Assembly (NCBI GenBank): GCA_905397405.1
Contig: CAJPVJ010000813.1
Span: 1-20,279 of the forward strand
Direction: 5' to 3'
Source of the DNA: Oppiella nova
Taxonomy: Eukaryota; Arthropoda; Arachnida; Sarcoptiformes; Oppiidae
Length of the DNA: 20,279 nucleotides
Shown: in pieces, positions 19,229-20,279 of the stretch
Position numbering within the stretch: the first letter of the stretch is position 1
Layout of the letters: the number at the start of each line of letters is the position of its first letter
Position numbers and translations under genes: made by a program
Notes under the pieces: model-generated
Seen by the model: only the letters and a program-made list of their open reading frames with translations
Told to the model about the DNA's origin: nothing
Database searches by the model: none

Positions 19229-20279
19229 ATGGAAATCACAATAAAATTTTTATACAAAATAATTTGTCGTATACTGTGTTTAATGGGATGTATGTATCAG
19301 ACGTATAAAATAAGTTTATTATACTTCTCATACGAAACCACTACTAATGTTAAGTACGGATTGGAGGACAGCCTAACCCTACCGGCCATTACTATATGTG
19401 TTCATAAACATAGTCTTTTAACACAAAACTTTTTTGACAAACATAATTTATCAAGAACAAATAATAACGATATTTCTAAAATTAAAAGTTTGGAACTATT
19501 TATTTTAAACACACTACCCATTTTAAACAACATGTCAATAAAGGAACAAGTTCAAAATTTTAAACCAATGGACCAATGGTTATCATGCGAAATTACTACA
19601 AAAGGCAAAACTATTAAAAATTGTACTGAGCTTGCTACATATAAACAGTTTATTGACTACTATAGATTTTGTGACCATGTTCATACAATTAAAGGACGAA
19701 TCTAATGATAATTATGTTGTTAAAAATAAAAAGTCAAAAGTTTGTATTAATTTTTATAACCTATCTAAAGATATAAATTTGTAAAAATTCACTCAAGGTC
19801 AACAAAAGTATATGATTATAATTATTTTGAATTTAAATCTTTAATTTATGTAAACAACGAAGTTATATTTAACAAAGTTTATTTTAATAACATGTATCTT
19901 GATAATAATTGCAAATACGCTACATCTAATGCATTTTGTATTGATCAATGTATTAACGAGTATTCAGATCAATTTATCATGGTCCCTCAGGATTTATTAT
20001 TTTACAATTTGATGAGTGAATTAAAAATTTCACCAAGCAAATCGATAATTAAATATAAATTACAATGCGAAAATCAATGTAATCATATTGTGGACTGTTA
20101 CCAAGAGTATTATAAATATGAAGTTAAACCTAATCGCAATGATAGAGATTCTATAACTATTAAGCATAATACTGAGCCTGATATATTTTATGAAGTTAAA
20201 ATAAAATTAACCTATGAGGAATATCTATGTTTCATTGCCAGTGTATTGAGCATATGGTTTGGATTCTCAATAATATTAT
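19229..20279 (+). pseudogene. DEG/ENaC channel-like pseudogene (copy F), runs off the window
   Basis: Close paralog of D, starting MEITIKFLYK. The first frame (19229-19705) has TM1, LPAITIC and the region to RFCDHV. A two-base deletion near 19669-19674 relative to D (one TG of TTTGTGTGACC is lost) shifts the frame. A second small indel near 19765-19780 (before AAATTTGTAAAAATTCAC) restores the original frame. From there it is open to the window edge, with NNCKYATSNAFCIDQC, CENQCNHIVDC and the start of TM2 (SIWFGFSIIL). No introns bridge the breaks. The piece between the two indels still reads well in its own frame, so the lesions are probably recent. The end of the gene lies outside the window. 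Confidence 0.8.

Noticed and set aside
1-20279. CRISPR arrays, tRNA or rRNA genes, bacterial operons, Polinton or retroviral coding genes
   Set aside because: I looked for regular spacer arrays, cloverleaf-type sequences and virus-type coding regions and saw none that I could support.

Overview
This is AT-rich eukaryotic nuclear DNA. One gene has eleven short introns with GT..AG borders, AATAAA signals occur, and there is no operon structure. Three families look like animal chemosensory genes: short DEG/ENaC sodium-channel-like proteins, one seven-TM gustatory-receptor-like protein, and one ionotropic glutamate receptor (IR-type) 3' fragment. Intronless DEG/ENaC and GR genes in clusters fit a chelicerate, most likely an acariform mite, where both families are known to be greatly expanded. 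The species cannot be fixed from the sequence alone.

Layout. 291-3508 (+): two tandem DEG/ENaC copies, A (two frameshifts) and B (intact, 404 aa). 3509-4951: gene-free DNA with an LTR-like remnant, a (TC)n tract and a foldback element. 4952-6199 (+): intact single-exon seven-TM receptor, 415 aa. 6636-9109 (-): a complete 12-exon MFS transporter of the SLC18B1 type, which I assembled by eye (1449 nt, 482 aa, every junction in frame). 10580-10738 (-): a 53-codon DEG/ENaC scrap. 11022-12269 (-): intact DEG/ENaC C (415 aa). 13254-14417 (-): intact DEG/ENaC D (387 aa), with its 3' end tandemly duplicated. 14938-15123 (+): an orphan coding-like exon. 15721-15745: a perfect five-pentamer heat-shock element. 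15868-16752 (-): last two exons of an IR, without its upstream exons. 17485-18770 (+): DEG/ENaC E, rearranged in the middle. 19229-end (+): DEG/ENaC F, frameshifted and cut by the window edge.

How it fits together. This looks like a birth-and-death chemosensory cluster beside one conserved housekeeping-type transporter. Of seven DEG/ENaC loci only three (B, C, D) are open throughout. Recent rearrangements are visible: an approx. 272-bp inverted repeat about 97-98% identical (12820-13091 versus 16759-17031), a 128-bp tandem duplication at the end of gene D, a 72-bp repeat inside E, and a duplicated promoter-plus-gene unit for E and F. One arm of the inverted repeat ends a few bases from the first surviving IR exon, so the same event probably removed the rest of that gene. 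A block just after TM1 of the channels is nearly identical at the DNA level in all six N-terminal copies, silent sites included, which suggests gene conversion or a constraint beyond protein sequence.
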